This document shows, one piece after another, positions 18,548-27,870 of a stretch of DNA of 34,060 bases. Location of the stretch: assembly GCA_013176395.1 (NCBI GenBank), contig JABMLP010000058.1, positions 1 through 34,060 on the forward strand, given 5' to 3'. The notes under the pieces are model-generated. The model did no database searches. It saw only the letters and a list, made by a program, of their open reading frames with translations, and was not told the origin of the DNA. The DNA is from Venturia oleaginea. Its lineage: Eukaryota > Ascomycota > Dothideomycetes > Venturiales > Venturiaceae. Positions within the stretch are counted from its first letter, which is position 1, and every line of letters begins with the position of its first letter. Made by a program: the position numbers and the translations under genes.

Positions 18548-19107
18548 TACTAAGGACGGAGCTCCTAGGGACTATGAAGGTCAAGGGTATTGAATCTCTC
18601 TTCCTAACTCTTTCTTCCCTCAGCTTATTACAGCTTCGACTCCTAAGACTACGCTGTCTTAGGATGACCTCTGATTTCCTCTTTGTAAATTTTGCGAGAA
18701 TTTACTGTGGATTGGCCCTTACAGTTGGCCCTTGCTTCTTGGAGATTCTAGCACCTTCTAGAAAATCTCAGCTTGAATTCTCTTGAATTCCCTTTTTGTT
18801 TGGCCCTTGAGGTTGGCTCTTGAGGTTGGTCTTTGAGGTTGGCCCTTGCTTCTTGGGTTAGGACAAGTGTTCTCTTCTTGAAATTCCTTTTTGTTTGGCC
18901 CTTGAGGTTGGCCCTTGCTTCTTGGGTTAGGTGTCCTCTTTAGGACCTTGACTCTACAGGCTCTTCCTGAGAGTACTGAAATGGCTGGGGTGTCCTCTTT
19001 AGGACCTTGACTCTGCAGGCTCGTCCTGAGAGTACTGAAAATGGCTTGGGTGTCCTCTTTAGGACCTTGACTCTACAGGCTCTTCCTGAGAGTACTGAAA
19101 TGGCTGG
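18548..19107 (-). repeat. E1 leader, truncated
   Basis: Non-coding leader between the lost 5' LTR and gag. It holds the conserved hairpin TCCTAAGAC/GTCTTAGGA (18641-18664), GGCCAACCTCAAGGGCCAAA-type repeats (about 18780-18930 on the complementary strand) and three units of the 60-bp tandem repeat (about 18935-19107). The B LTR cuts the third unit. It matches the E2 leader and, in its gag-proximal part, the leaders of B and C. Confidence 0.8.
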
Positions 19108-19440
19108 TGTAAGAGTTCAACCCTCAAAGGTGTTTCGCAAGTGAGAGGAGACTGCTTGTATTTCGAAGTATCTAAGTACAGAGAAGAAAGTGTAAGTACA
19201 GGAAGGATAGCTAGTATATATAATCCTCCTCTTACAATAGATCCTTCTAGAAAGTATCTTTAAATGGAAACGTGACAGCTTGCAAAATAGAACATGGCAG
19301 CTTGCGAAATAGAACATGACAGCTTGCAAAATAGAACATGACAGCTTGCAAAATAGAACATGACAGCTTGCAGAATAACAAGAGAACAATTGGAAATCCA
19401 GTCATGGATAAGCTAGAGAGAAGGATTCCATCCCTTAACA
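19108..19440 (-). repeat. 3' LTR of Gypsy B (333 bp)
   Basis: Starts TGTTAAGGG and ends CTCTTACA on the minus strand. It contains five 22-bp U3 units (19274-19383) and the type-1 U5. It differs from the 5' LTR mainly in a cluster of changes within about 35 bp of U5. Confidence 0.92.
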
Positions 19441-19463
19441 TTATCCCCTCCCCCCCTCTCTTG
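19441..19463 (-). other. Polypurine tract of Gypsy B
   Basis: The minus strand reads GAGAGGGGGGGAGGGGATAA. The final TAA is also the pol stop codon, so pol ends flush with the LTR. Confidence 0.85.
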
Positions 19464-22400
19464 TAGATCGATGTGAGCGTAGTCTCTGAGGGCGTAGTAT
19501 AGGTCCGTCGTTTTCAAGAACGTTGCCGTAGGCACTTTCAAAAGCGTCCAGAGCTGTAGTTTGTTGGAGTTCGCTAAGGGGTTCCCACGTAGGATCAACG
19601 TAGCCTACCCACTTAACTAAGACTTCTCGCGTTTGTTGTCGACCTCGCCGGCGCCATCTTGCGGCTAGAATAGCCTCGATACCGTATTCCTCGTCTCCTT
19701 GTTCAGTTACTATAGGAGGCGGCTGTGTATTATCTTGTATTTGTGAAGGTAGGGGATCTGTGCCAGCTCTCCTAAGTAAAGACGTATGAAATCGGTTGTG
19801 GATTCCTCTGGGTGTATCAAGCTCGTAAGACATTGAGTTGATAACTCGTGTAACTGTATACTTCCCATGAATCCAGTCTAGTTTCTTACAAGGACGTAGG
19901 GTTTTTACGTTCTTTAGGTTGAGCCAGACTTTGTCTCCCACTTTAAAAGAGTCAGCCGGAGCACGATCTCTATTAGAGTAGTATTCTTGCTGTTGCTGAG
20001 CTGATACCATTGACGTTTCTGCCCATTCTTGTGCGTCCTTCAATTTTGCTACAAGATCTTGTGCTTTTTCTTTTGGATTCTTAGGGGTTTCCTGGGGAGC
20101 TTCAACAGTTCCTATATGCTCAATGTTATAACCGTGGGTTAAGAAGAAAGGCGATAGGCCCGTAGCTTGGTTTGGTCTATTATCGAGGCATATTTGAGCA
20201 ATAGGCAGGAGCTCGACCCAGTCGTTCTGACTAAATGTACAGAACTTACGTAGATAGGCTTCAACTTCTTGATTTCTTCTTTCCGTAGATCCATCAGTCT
20301 CAGGGTGATACGCTGTAGAGAGTCTTCTCTCTATCTTAAGAAGGTGACAAACTTCTTTCCAGAAAGCATTAACAAATTGCGTGTCCCTATCTGAGACTAG
20401 AGATCTAGGAAGCCAGTGTAATCTTACGTAGTTCTGCATAAATAGTTTTGCAAATCCTTCAGCTCCAAACTGTTCTTTAGGCACTGGGAACAGGATAGTT
20501 CCTTTACCCAAGCGGTCAGTAATAACGCAGAGTCTTGTGCATCTTTGGCTCTCTGGTAATTCGACTATGAAGTCTACTGAAATATCTTGCCAGATACGGC
20601 TAGGGACAGGAAGAGGTTTAAGTAAACCTTTCTTTTTGTCTCGCCAGACTGAAGTTCTTCCGCAGACGTCACAATTGCGTATAAACTGACGTATATCTTG
20701 AGCAAATCCCGGCCAGTAGAACTGTCTGGAGAGAATAGCAATAGTAGCTTCTCGTCCAGGATGCCCTGATAGGACTGAATCGTGTATTTCTTGAATTACT
20801 CCTGTTAAGAGAGGCTCGTAGGAGGGCAACCAGATTCGGTCTCTATAGTAGAGCTGGTTATTTTCGACTTTACAATCTCCTATAGAAGTAGGAACCTTTA
20901 GCTTAGATGGGAACTGCCTATCTTGCTTTAGAACGCTTTGGAAAATACGTCTGTAGTCTAGATCTCCTTCGAGTGCAGTTTCCCATCTATCCCTTAGATC
21001 ACCTGAGAGAAAGGGATTTTGTATAAAGGGGATAGGTTCTTTGTCTACTTCTTGAGCATTTTCTTGGGCAGCTTCTTCTCTTGCAGGAGTCTTATCCTCT
21101 AGAACGTTAATCCAAAGCTTTGGAGGTAATAACGTTCTAGTTCTTTCAACGATTCTTGGGTCTTGAATATCCTTTGGGAGATCTTGATCCCTTCGAGTTA
21201 AGGCGTCTGGAACTACAGATTCAGAGCCTGGGCGATAGCCTAGTTTGAAGTTAAACTTAGCTAGTATCTGCGCCCATCTCATTTGCCTTTCATTTAGTTC
21301 CCTTTTTACCATAAACTTCTCAAGGTTCTTGTGATCTGTGAGGATAATGAATGGCTTACTTAGGCTTAGTAGCTCGCTAGTCCAATGGACTAGAGCTTTG
21401 ACTATAGCCATAAGTTCTTTGTCGTGGATATCATAATTGCATTCGGCTGGCAAGTGCTTAGTAGAGAAGAAAGCACATGGTTTCCAGTTACCTAGCTCAT
21501 CTTTTTGACTAAGTACTGCTCCGGAAGCCCAGCCTGAAGCATCAGGTTCTACTCGCGTAGGCTTATCTTCATCAAGTGCAGACAGGACAGGTTCTTTGCA
21601 AAACTCTGCCTTAAGTTTTTGAAAAGATTCTTCTTGCTCCTTTCCCCATAAAAATGGAGTATTCTTCTTTGTAAGGCGAACCAGAGGCTCCCTTATTGTT
21701 GAGTTATCTTTTACAAAGTCACGGTAGAAGTTTGTAAAGCCTAGGAAGCCACGTACTCCTCGTAGAGTAGTAGGACGTTCCCATTCTTTAATTGCTTTGA
21801 TCTTCTCCGGATCCATGTGTAGGCCCGTTTCAGTATCTATAACGAAGCCTAGATACTTGACTCGTTTGGTATTAAACTCGCACTTCCGAATATCAAGGTA
21901 TAACCCAGCGTTAAGGCAGCTTTGAAGTATCTTTTCAGTCTTTTCTTCATGGTCTTTAAGGTTCTTTGAAGAGTATATTACTATATCGTCTAGATAAGCT
22001 GAGCAGAACTCGTCTAGGTATCGTCGAAGGATATAGTTTATATACCGTTGAAAAGACGCAGGTGCACCGGTTAAGCCAAAGGGAGTAACTAGCCATTCAA
22101 ATAGACCATATCTAGTTCGAAAGGCAGTTTTGAACTCATCTCCCGTTGCGATTCGAATCTTGTGGAAGGCAGCATTTACATCAAGCTTACTAAGATACTT
22201 AGCACGAGCTAAGGTTAGTAAAGTCTCTTTTACTAACGGTAGCGGGTACCTATCCTTTCGAGTAATTGCGTTTAAGGCTCGGTAGTCTACGCAAAAGCGT
22301 AAGCCCCCTCCTGGTTTCTTCACAAAGAGAACTGGAGACGCAGCAACTGATTTACTCTCTCGGATAAAGCCTTTATCTAGTAGCTCTGTAAGAGTCCTTC

Positions 22401-23226
22401 GCAAAACAAGGAGTTGTTCTCGACCCATACCATATAGAGGTCCCCAAGGAAGTGGTTTTCCTTCTTCTATAGGTATTTCGTGATCAATCCCAGGGCGATG
22501 CGGTGGTAGTCTCTCGGCCCTTTTAGGATCAAAGACAGCAGCGTACTTATGAAACCTCTTAGGTAGCAATTCCAGTATTTGCTCTGTTGTCAAAGGGACT
22601 TTCGGCTTCAAGGCAATATCAATATCTCGAAGAGTAACAGCAAATACTCTAGACGCGTCTTTGATTTTCTCAAGTGTAGAAGTGACAAGGCGGTGGAATC
22701 TTACGGGCGCTACTTGTTGTATATCAAGTTTGTCTTCAAATTTAGCATCGCGAATGCTAATCCCGTTTGCAAAGGTAAGAGTACCTTTAGATTCATTGAT
22801 AACGGCTTTGGTGTCCTTGAGAAAAGGCCTGCCTAGTAGAAGATCCTCAAATTGTCCCGGGACTATATAAGCAAAAGCGTTGCATATAAGTCCCCCTAAA
22901 TCTAGGTTCAACTTCGCAATTTTTGTCACTTGGGTCTGTCCTTCTTCCTTAAGAACTCCACCTATAGTACGCGGACTAATAGGGAGTACTTCAAGGTCCA
23001 TCTGCGAAGCTTTCTCCTCGTTTATTGATGCGTAGCAGCTAGATCCATTATCAAGGAGAGTTTTAAGAGAGTATATATCGTTCACTATAGTATTTGTGTA
23101 GAAAAGGCGGGAGAGCATCTTGGGTCTGAACTGCTCCCATTCTTTTTCTATCCGAGAACGGTGTGAATCAGTGTCTTTGTTCGAATTCAAAATACTATTT
23201 ACTCTCTCAATTGACTCCTTTGACAA
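19441..23226 (-). CDS. pol: Gypsy B Pol polyprotein (protease, RT, RNase H, integrase, chromodomain)
   Basis: Open frame of 1261 codons from a TTG. Upstream the frame stays open without ATG back into the gag overlap, so a -1 Gag-Pol fusion is likely. Protease motif LLDNGSS near residue 59; RT with LSKLDV and YLDD; RNase H with DASG, HDKELMAI and TDHKN; integrase finger HDSVLSGH...CDVCG and core with Asp in SVDFIVELP, Asp in VSDRDTQF and Glu in STERRNQE; chromodomain with VLVKWVGYVDPTWEP near the end. The tail RSTREGGRG follows. From the integrase linker to the end it matches A with only one or two substitutions, but upstream it is clearly diverged from A. No disabling lesion is seen. Confidence 0.93.
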   Translation of the reverse strand: MSKESIERVNSILNSNKDTDSHRSRIEKEWEQFRPKMLSRLFYTNTIVNDIYSLKTLLDNGSSCYASINEEKASQMDLEVLPISPRTIGGVLKEEGQTQVTKIAKLNLDLGGLICNAFAYIVPGQFEDLLLGRPFLKDTKAVINESKGTLTFANGISIRDAKFEDKLDIQQVAPVRFHRLVTSTLEKIKDASRVFAVTLRDIDIALKPKVPLTTEQILELLPKRFHKYAAVFDPKRAERLPPHRPGIDHEIPIEEGKPLPWGPLYGMGREQLLVLRRTLTELLDKGFIRESKSVAASPVLFVKKPGGGLRFCVDYRALNAITRKDRYPLPLVKETLLTLARAKYLSKLDVNAAFHKIRIATGDEFKTAFRTRYGLFEWLVTPFGLTGAPASFQRYINYILRRYLDEFCSAYLDDIVIYSSKNLKDHEEKTEKILQSCLNAGLYLDIRKCEFNTKRVKYLGFVIDTETGLHMDPEKIKAIKEWERPTTLRGVRGFLGFTNFYRDFVKDNSTIREPLVRLTKKNTPFLWGKEQEESFQKLKAEFCKEPVLSALDEDKPTRVEPDASGWASGAVLSQKDELGNWKPCAFFSTKHLPAECNYDIHDKELMAIVKALVHWTSELLSLSKPFIILTDHKNLEKFMVKRELNERQMRWAQILAKFNFKLGYRPGSESVVPDALTRRDQDLPKDIQDPRIVERTRTLLPPKLWINVLEDKTPAREEAAQENAQEVDKEPIPFIQNPFLSGDLRDRWETALEGDLDYRRIFQSVLKQDRQFPSKLKVPTSIGDCKVENNQLYYRDRIWLPSYEPLLTGVIQEIHDSVLSGHPGREATIAILSRQFYWPGFAQDIRQFIRNCDVCGRTSVWRDKKKGLLKPLPVPSRIWQDISVDFIVELPESQRCTRLCVITDRLGKGTILFPVPKEQFGAEGFAKLFMQNYVRLHWLPRSLVSDRDTQFVNAFWKEVCHLLKIERRLSTAYHPETDGSTERRNQEVEAYLRKFCTFSQNDWVELLPIAQICLDNRPNQATGLSPFFLTHGYNIEHIGTVEAPQETPKNPKEKAQDLVAKLKDAQEWAETSMVSAQQQQEYYSNRDRAPADSFKVGDKVWLNLKNVKTLRPCKKLDWIHGKYTVTRVINSMSYELDTPRGIHNRFHTSLLRRAGTDPLPSQIQDNTQPPPIVTEQGDEEYGIEAILAARWRRRGRQQTREVLVKWVGYVDPTWEPLSELQQTTALDAFESAYGNVLENDGPILRPQRLRSHRSTREGGRG

Positions 23227-23273
23227 TTTTGCTCTATCTACTCTACGCCTCCATCCACGACTTTGGATAGAGG

Positions 23274-24296
23274 CTACTCTTTTTCCGAGTAGTCCTCTTC
23301 TTCAACTTCTTCATTCTCCTCAGTGGTTCCTTTGGCCCTTTTTGAACCAAGTTGCGTGACTCTTTCTACCTCTGTATCCAACCAGCAGTCTTTCATTCTA
23401 TGGCCGGCCTTCCCACAGCGTAAGCAGAGGTTATTTGCCTTCCTATATTCATAGGCTTTAGACGAAATTTTTAACTTGTTTACGCGTGTAGGCTCCCAGT
23501 CCATAGCGTTCAGATCTTTAAAAGACTTCTCTTTATCTCTGAATCGTAACTTATCTTCTGAGGAAGAGAGCATCTTTGCTGTAGTGATTTGCATACTTGT
23601 ATTCAAAAGATCGGACACAAACTGCTGGTAGGAGGTACTCTGAGATTGGCCTATTCTCTGGTTTCGCAGCTCTTGATTTATTGCTTTGTGTAGAAATGCA
23701 ATTTTAACAGCGTCAGGCCAAGTCATTCCTCCAGCATTAGCAAGAGTGGTTTCAAAACGGGGAAGAAAAGAGAAGAAGGGTTCTTTCTCTTTTTGTTTGA
23801 TTGTGGACAGGCTTACAGTAGCTCTTTGTTGTTGTACTGGATCGCCATATAAGTTGTCCATATACTGTAACAATTTCTGTCCCGTTTTATCTTCCTCTGG
23901 AGCTGTCTTTACGTAGGCCAGAGTAGCCTGAGCTGCGGAGCCTCGTAGAGAGGAGAAGATGTAGGCAAATTGGTTCCTACTATCCCCTATAGACTCTGCG
24001 TCTATCTCCAACTTCATCCTTGCTTGTTGAAACCACTGAGCCCATTCAGAACGCTTGCCATCAAATTCTTGGAGCTTAGGAAGTACAGCTTTCTTCCTAT
24101 GTATTCTGTCTTTTTGTGAATTCTTAGTCTCTTGTCCTTCTACTACGTTCTCAGAGCGAGTAGTGTTAGGCAAGATTGTAAGAATACGCGTAATAGCATC
24201 GTTCTGAATGGCTAGTTGATGTTGTAATGCTGCCATAGCTTCTTGTAGGGCTTGGGGTTCTTGAGGAACTCTTTGTTCCTGATCTTCTCCTTCCAT
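23274..24296 (-). CDS. gag: Gypsy B Gag
   Basis: 340 residues from ATG (MEGEDQEQRV). A Gln-rich coiled-coil-like start (EAMAALQHQLAIQNDAITRI) leads to a capsid-like region (LQEFDGKRSEWAQWFQQARM, PFFSFLPRFETTLANAGG). A CX2CX4HX4C zinc knuckle (CLRCGKAGHRMKDC) and an acidic tail (EEVEEEDYSEKE) follow. It forms particles and packages RNA. It ends TCG GAA AAA GAG TAG and overlaps the -1 pol frame by about 25 nt. It is identical in translation to Gag of C. Confidence 0.93.
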   Translation of the reverse strand: MEGEDQEQRVPQEPQALQEAMAALQHQLAIQNDAITRILTILPNTTRSENVVEGQETKNSQKDRIHRKKAVLPKLQEFDGKRSEWAQWFQQARMKLEIDAESIGDSRNQFAYIFSSLRGSAAQATLAYVKTAPEEDKTGQKLLQYMDNLYGDPVQQQRATVSLSTIKQKEKEPFFSFLPRFETTLANAGGMTWPDAVKIAFLHKAINQELRNQRIGQSQSTSYQQFVSDLLNTSMQITTAKMLSSSEDKLRFRDKEKSFKDLNAMDWEPTRVNKLKISSKAYEYRKANNLCLRCGKAGHRMKDCWLDTEVERVTQLGSKRAKGTTEENEEVEEEDYSEKE

Positions 24297-24960
24297 ATTT
24301 TCACCTATGAGAGATAATAGAGAGCACTACTATACACACTCCTAGGCTCTACTCTAGAGATTTGCTAGGCAGTATAGAGTCAATGCCTATTAGTATAGGA
24401 AGGTGACTATAGAATCCCAGAAGGATTTTTTACACTATAGTCCGCTCTGCAATCCTTATTACTAAGGACAGAGCTCCCAGGGACTGTGAAGGCCAAGTGT
24501 ATTAAATCTCTCTCCCTAGCTCTTTCTTTCCTCAGCTTATTACAGCTTCAACTCCTAAGACTACGCTGTCTTAGGATGACCTGCCCTTGCTTCTTGGAGA
24601 TTCTAGCACGTTCTAGAAAATCTCAGTTTGAATTCTCTTGAATTCCCTTTTTGGATTGGCCCTTTCGGTTGGCCCTTGCTTCTTGGAGATTCTAGCACCT
24701 TCTAGAAAATCTCAGCTTGAATTCTCTTGAATTCCCTTTTTGTTTGGCCCTTGAGGTTGGCCCTTGAAGTTGGCCTTTGAGGTTGGCCCTTGCTTCTTGA
24801 GTTAGGACAAGTGTCCTCTTCTTGAAATTCCTTTCTGTTTGGCCCTTGAGGTTGGCCCTCGCTTCTTGGATTAGGACAAGTGTTCTCTTCTTGAAATTCC
24901 TTTTTGGAGCTTGCTCTCTGTGAGCCTTTCTTCCTTTGTAAGACTGAGGTACTTAGATAA
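24297..24960 (-). repeat. Gypsy B leader (5' untranslated region)
   Basis: 664 bp between primer site and gag. From the LTR it holds GGCCAACCTCAAGGGCCAAA-type direct repeats and two copies of a block with the imperfect hairpin TTCTAG...CTAGAA. The 9-bp hairpin TCCTAAGAC/GTCTTAGGA (24553-24576) follows, then a CCTTA-GTAA-TAAGG hairpin. It matches the leader of C and partly those of E1 and E2. No tRNA or conserved ORF is seen. Confidence 0.8.
24949..24959 (-). other. Self-complementary primer binding site of Gypsy B
   Basis: The minus strand reads TATCTAAGTAC one base after the 5' LTR. It is the exact reverse complement of GTACTTAGATA inside the LTR. The complementarity is exactly 11 nt, as in Tf1-type self-priming. 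Confidence 0.75.
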
Positions 24961-25292
24961 TGTAAGAGTTCAACCCTCAAAGGTGTTTCGCAAGTGAGGG
25001 AAGACAGCTTATATTTCAAGTATCTAAGTACAGAGAAGAAAGTGTAAGTACAGGAAGGATAGCTAGTATATATAATCCTCCTCTTACAATAGATCCTTCT
25101 AGAAAGTATCTTTAAATGGAAACGTGACAGCTTGCAAAATAGAACATGGCAGCTTGCGAAATAGAACATGACAGCTTGCAAAATAGAACATGACAGCTTG
25201 CAAAATAGAACATGACAGCTTGCAGAATAACAAGAGAACAATTGGAAATCCAGTCATGGATAAGCTAGAGAGAAGGATTCCATCCCTTAACA
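24961..25292 (-). repeat. 5' LTR of Gypsy B (332 bp)
   Basis: TG...CA-bounded, with five 22-bp U3 units (about 25126-25235) and the type-2 U5, like the 5' LTR of C. It abuts Copia F2 directly. Confidence 0.92.
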
Positions 25293-26297
25293 CATCCAAA
25301 TGGATATTCGACGTGAAGTACCTCATCAGTGGAGCAATCGATAAATTCAAGGCAAGGCTTGTGGCCAGAGGATTCTCACAGAAACTAGATGTAGACTTCA
25401 CGGACACCTTTGCACCTACTGTTAGGCATGATACCCTGAGATGCTTTATGGCTACTGCTGCCAAGAAGAATCTCAACATACATGTAGTTGATGTAAACAA
25501 TGCATTCACCGAATCATTCCTGAAAGAGGACATCTTCATGATCCCTCCCCCAGGAGTAGACATTCCACCAGGCAAAGTCTTCAAGATGCTGAAGAGCTTG
25601 TATGGTCTGAAACAAGCAGCAAGAGACTGGAACCAACTCTGTGTAGAGAAATTGAAGAAGCTGGGCTTTGCCCAATCAGAAGTTGACCCCTGTCTTTTGG
25701 TTCACAAGGAGAGAGACATCATGATTTTTACATGGGTAGACGACATACCTATTGCATCCTCAAATCTCGACAATATCAAATGGTTCAAGCAAGAATTTGG
25801 GAAGATCTTCAAGATCAAGGACCTAGGAGAACCAGACAAGATTGTTGGCATGAGGATCACTAGAGACAGAACGAAGAGAACCCTGAAGCTTGACCAAGGA
25901 CACTACATCAGGGAGGCCCTCGCAAAGTTTGGAATGTCGGCGGAAAAAGGGAAGCCCACGCTATCACCCATGGATTCCTATGATGATCTGAGAAAATCAG
26001 GACCAACAGATCCTTGAGCAGATAGTGGGAGCTACCAGGAGCAGATGGGAACTTTGATGTGGCCAATGTGATGTGCAGGCCAGATATAGCTTTTGCTATT
26101 AGAAGACTCAGCTCCTATGCATCTGACCCAACGGTATTCCATGAGAAGGCAATCAAGAAAGTAGCCAGGTATCTCAGGTCATTTCCAGATCTTGGACTGG
26201 AATACAGCATTGGAGGACATACTGGGCTTGTGGGATACTCAGATGCAGATTACGCTATGGACAAGGCAGACAGGGTCTCCATCCTAGGATGGGTGTT
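25293..26297 (+). pseudogene. Copia fragment F2 (RT and start of RNase H)
   Basis: Starts mid-reverse transcriptase (SKWIFDVKY, cut by the B LTR) and runs through WVDD with the same in-frame TGA (25985-26019 region) and the same frame change as F1. It then extends beyond the F1 end: VMCRPDIAFAIRRLSSYASD, RYLRSFPDLGLEYS and the RNase H motif GYSDADYA. It is cut at 26297 by the E2 LTR within ILGWVF. The 815-bp overlap with 13314-14128 appears identical by eye, including the lesions, so F1 and F2 derive from one decayed copy. Confidence 0.9.
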
Positions 26298-26817
26298 TGT
26301 CAAAGGATAGATCCTTTCTCAACTTATCCTGGATGGATTCTTAGCACTACCTGGTAGTCTTTCACGTGCGCCTAGCAGGGATTGTTTGCAGCATGTCCTT
26401 TTTTCTTATACGGAGGACATATATACTTGTCAAAGGATAGATTCTTTCTCAACTTATCCTGGATGGATTCTTAGCACTACCTGGTAGTTCTCACGTGCGC
26501 CTAGCAGGGATTATTCAGGGACCGTTTCACATGCGCTTCTACTCCTTTCTATTCTCTTCTCAGGACAGCATGTCCTTTTCCTACTTGGAAGATTATATAT
26601 ACAAGTTGTTCTTCCTGTACCTACACTTTCTTCTTTGTACTTAGATACTTGAAATATAAGCTGTCTTCCCTCACTTGCGAAACACCTTTGAGGGTTGAAC
26701 TCTTACAATACTAGTCGTCCTTCCTACACTTACACATTCTCCTCTGTACTTAGATACTTCGAAATACAAGCAGTCTTCTCTCACTTGCGAAACACCTTTG
26801 AGGGTTGAACTCTTACA
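26298..26817 (+). repeat. 5' LTR of E2, split by a nested LTR
   Basis: Outer LTR parts at 26298-26427 and 26713-26817. It begins TGTCAAAGGATAG and ends CTCTTACA, with a type-1 U5. The left part is shorter and diverged from the nested copy (ending ACGGAGGACATATATACT). Confidence 0.85.
26428..26707 (+). repeat. Solo E-family LTR (280 bp) nested in the E2 LTR
   Basis: Complete LTR from TGTCAAAGG to CTCTTACA, flanked by ATACT at 26423-26427 and 26708-26712, a perfect 5-bp target-site duplication. It has a type-2 U5. No internal sequence remains, as expected after LTR-LTR recombination. Confidence 0.93.
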
Positions 26818-26818
26818 T

Positions 26819-26829
26819 TATCTAAGTAC
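26819..26829 (+). other. Self-complementary primer binding site of E2
   Basis: TATCTAAGTAC lies one base after the LTR, identical to the sites in B and C, and complementary to GTACTTAGATA in the E LTR. Confidence 0.72.
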
Positions 26830-26888
26830 CGCACCAATACCTCTTGCTGACAGTAAGAGAGAGTCTCTGCAGCAATCGTCAGAGCAAA

Positions 26889-26981
26889 GAGAAAGCCTTC
26901 CATTGAGCGAGGTACCGAGAAAGCCCTCCATCGAGCGAGGCACTGAAAAAGCCCTCCATTGAGCGAGGCATTGAGAAAGAG
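26889..26981 (+). repeat. 28-bp tandem repeat in the E2 leader
   Basis: Three full units starting at 26889, 26917 and 26945 (GAGAAAGCCCTCCATTGAGC followed by GAGGCAYT), with a 9-bp partial fourth. Confidence 0.85.
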
Positions 26982-27151
26982 TTTGCTAGGTACCTCATAA
27001 CCTAGGACGGATGCTACATCTTCTCATTGTGTAGTAATGACGAACGTCGAAGATTGAGAGTTGTTGAAACTTGTCCTTTGCGAAGGGATATCAACAACGT
27101 CCAAAGTGACACCCACAAGTTGAAAGTACTCCCAGGTCAATCCTGTTGGTG

Positions 27152-27475
27152 AGTCAAGGTCCTAAAGAGGACACCCAAGCCATTTTCAGTACTCTCAGGA
27201 CGAGCCTGCAGAGTCAAGGTCCTAAAGAGGACACCCCAGCCATTTCAGTACTCTCAGGAAGAGCCTGTAGAGTCAAGGTCCTAAAGAGGACACCCAAGCC
27301 ATTTTCAGTACTCTCAGGACGAGCCTGTAGAGTCAAGGTCCTAAAGAGGACACCCAAGCCATTTTCAGTACTCTCAGGACGAGCCTGCAGAGTCAAGGTC
27401 CTAAAGAGGACACCCCAGCCATTTCAGTACTCTCAGGAAGAGCCTGTAGAGTCAAGGTCCTAAAGAGGACACCTA
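27152..27475 (+). repeat. 59/60-bp tandem repeat array in the E2 leader
   Basis: Five full units (starts 27152, 27212, 27271, 27331, 27391) and a partial sixth at 27450, each beginning AGTCAAGGTCCTAAAGAGGA. Two unit types alternate: 60 bp with ATTTTCAGT and 59 bp with ATTTCAGT. An open frame runs through it with a 20-residue period, but it has no Gag homology and is probably not translated. Confidence 0.9.
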
Positions 27476-27870
27476 ACCCAAGAAGCAAGGGCCAACCTCA
27501 AGGGCCAAACAAAAAGGAATTTCAAGAAGAGAACACTTGTCCTAACCCAAGAAGCAAGGGCCAACCTCAAAGACCAACCTCAAGAGCCAACCTCAAGGGC
27601 CAAACAAAAAGGGAATTCAAGAGAATTCAAGCTGAGATTTTCTAGAAGGTGCTAGAATCTCCAAGAAGCAAGGGCCAACTGTAAGGGCCAATCCACAGTA
27701 AATTCTCGCAAAATTTACAAAGAGGAAATCAGAGGTCATCCTAAGACAGCGTAGTCTTAGGAGTCGAAGCTGTAATAAGCTGAGGGAAGAAAGAGTTAGG
27801 AAGAGAGATTCAATACCCTTGACCTTCATAGTCCCTAGGAGCTCCGTCCTTAGTAATAAGGGTTGCAGAG

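Larger units (their letters stand above)
14490..19107 (-). mobile_element. Ty3/Gypsy copy E1, internally deleted and 5'-truncated
   Basis: Minus-strand element of a family distinct from A-D in pol: protease DTGA, RT YMDD. It has a 3' LTR (14490-14770), polypurine tract, pol with a nonsense codon and a frameshift, a deleted integrase/chromodomain, a Gag lacking its N-terminal capsid part, and part of the leader. The leader is cut at 19107 by the 3' LTR of B. It is related to E2 (26298-29663), which shares the Gag deletion. Confidence 0.88.
19108..25292 (-). mobile_element. Ty3/Gypsy chromovirus B, full length
   Basis: 6185-bp minus-strand element with 3' LTR (19108-19440), polypurine tract, intact pol and gag, leader, primer site and 5' LTR (24961-25292). 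Its coding sequence matches C except for C's four deletions. The flanks differ (GCTGG in the E1 leader, CATCC in Copia F2) and the two LTRs carry different U5 types, so its ends may come from different parents. Confidence 0.92.
26818..27870 (+). repeat. E2 leader
   Basis: About 1 kb of non-coding leader. It contains a 28-bp repeat (26889-26981), a region without recognisable features (about 26982-27150), a 60-bp tandem array (27152-27475) and GGCCAACCTCAAGGGCCAAA-type repeats (about 27485-27605). The hairpin TCCTAAGAC/GTCTTAGGA (27739-27762) and a CCTTA-GTAA-TAAGG hairpin (27848-27861) follow. From about 27480 on it matches the leaders of B and C. Confidence 0.8.

Noticed and set aside
19441..23226. 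TTG at 23224-23226 as the true pol start of B
   Set aside because: The frame remains open upstream to the gag overlap, and a -1 Gag-Pol fusion explains expression without a non-AUG start.
24702..25241. Frame joining LTR and leader of B (and 29699-30232 in C) as a small element protein
   Set aside because: It reads through the primer site and leader repeats and has no domain. It is kept in B and C only because they are near-identical.
25099..25584. Minus-strand frame spanning the B LTR and antisense Copia RT
   Set aside because: It is a chance open frame across an element junction; the sense strand carries the real RT motifs.
27146..27463. Open frame of 105 codons over the 60-bp array as a repeat-protein gene
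   Set aside because: It lies in a retrotransposon leader, exists because the unit length is divisible by three, is broken by 59-bp units, and has no recognisable domain.
27152..27475. CRISPR-like array
   Set aside because: The units are contiguous tandem repeats without unique spacers, in a eukaryotic element leader.
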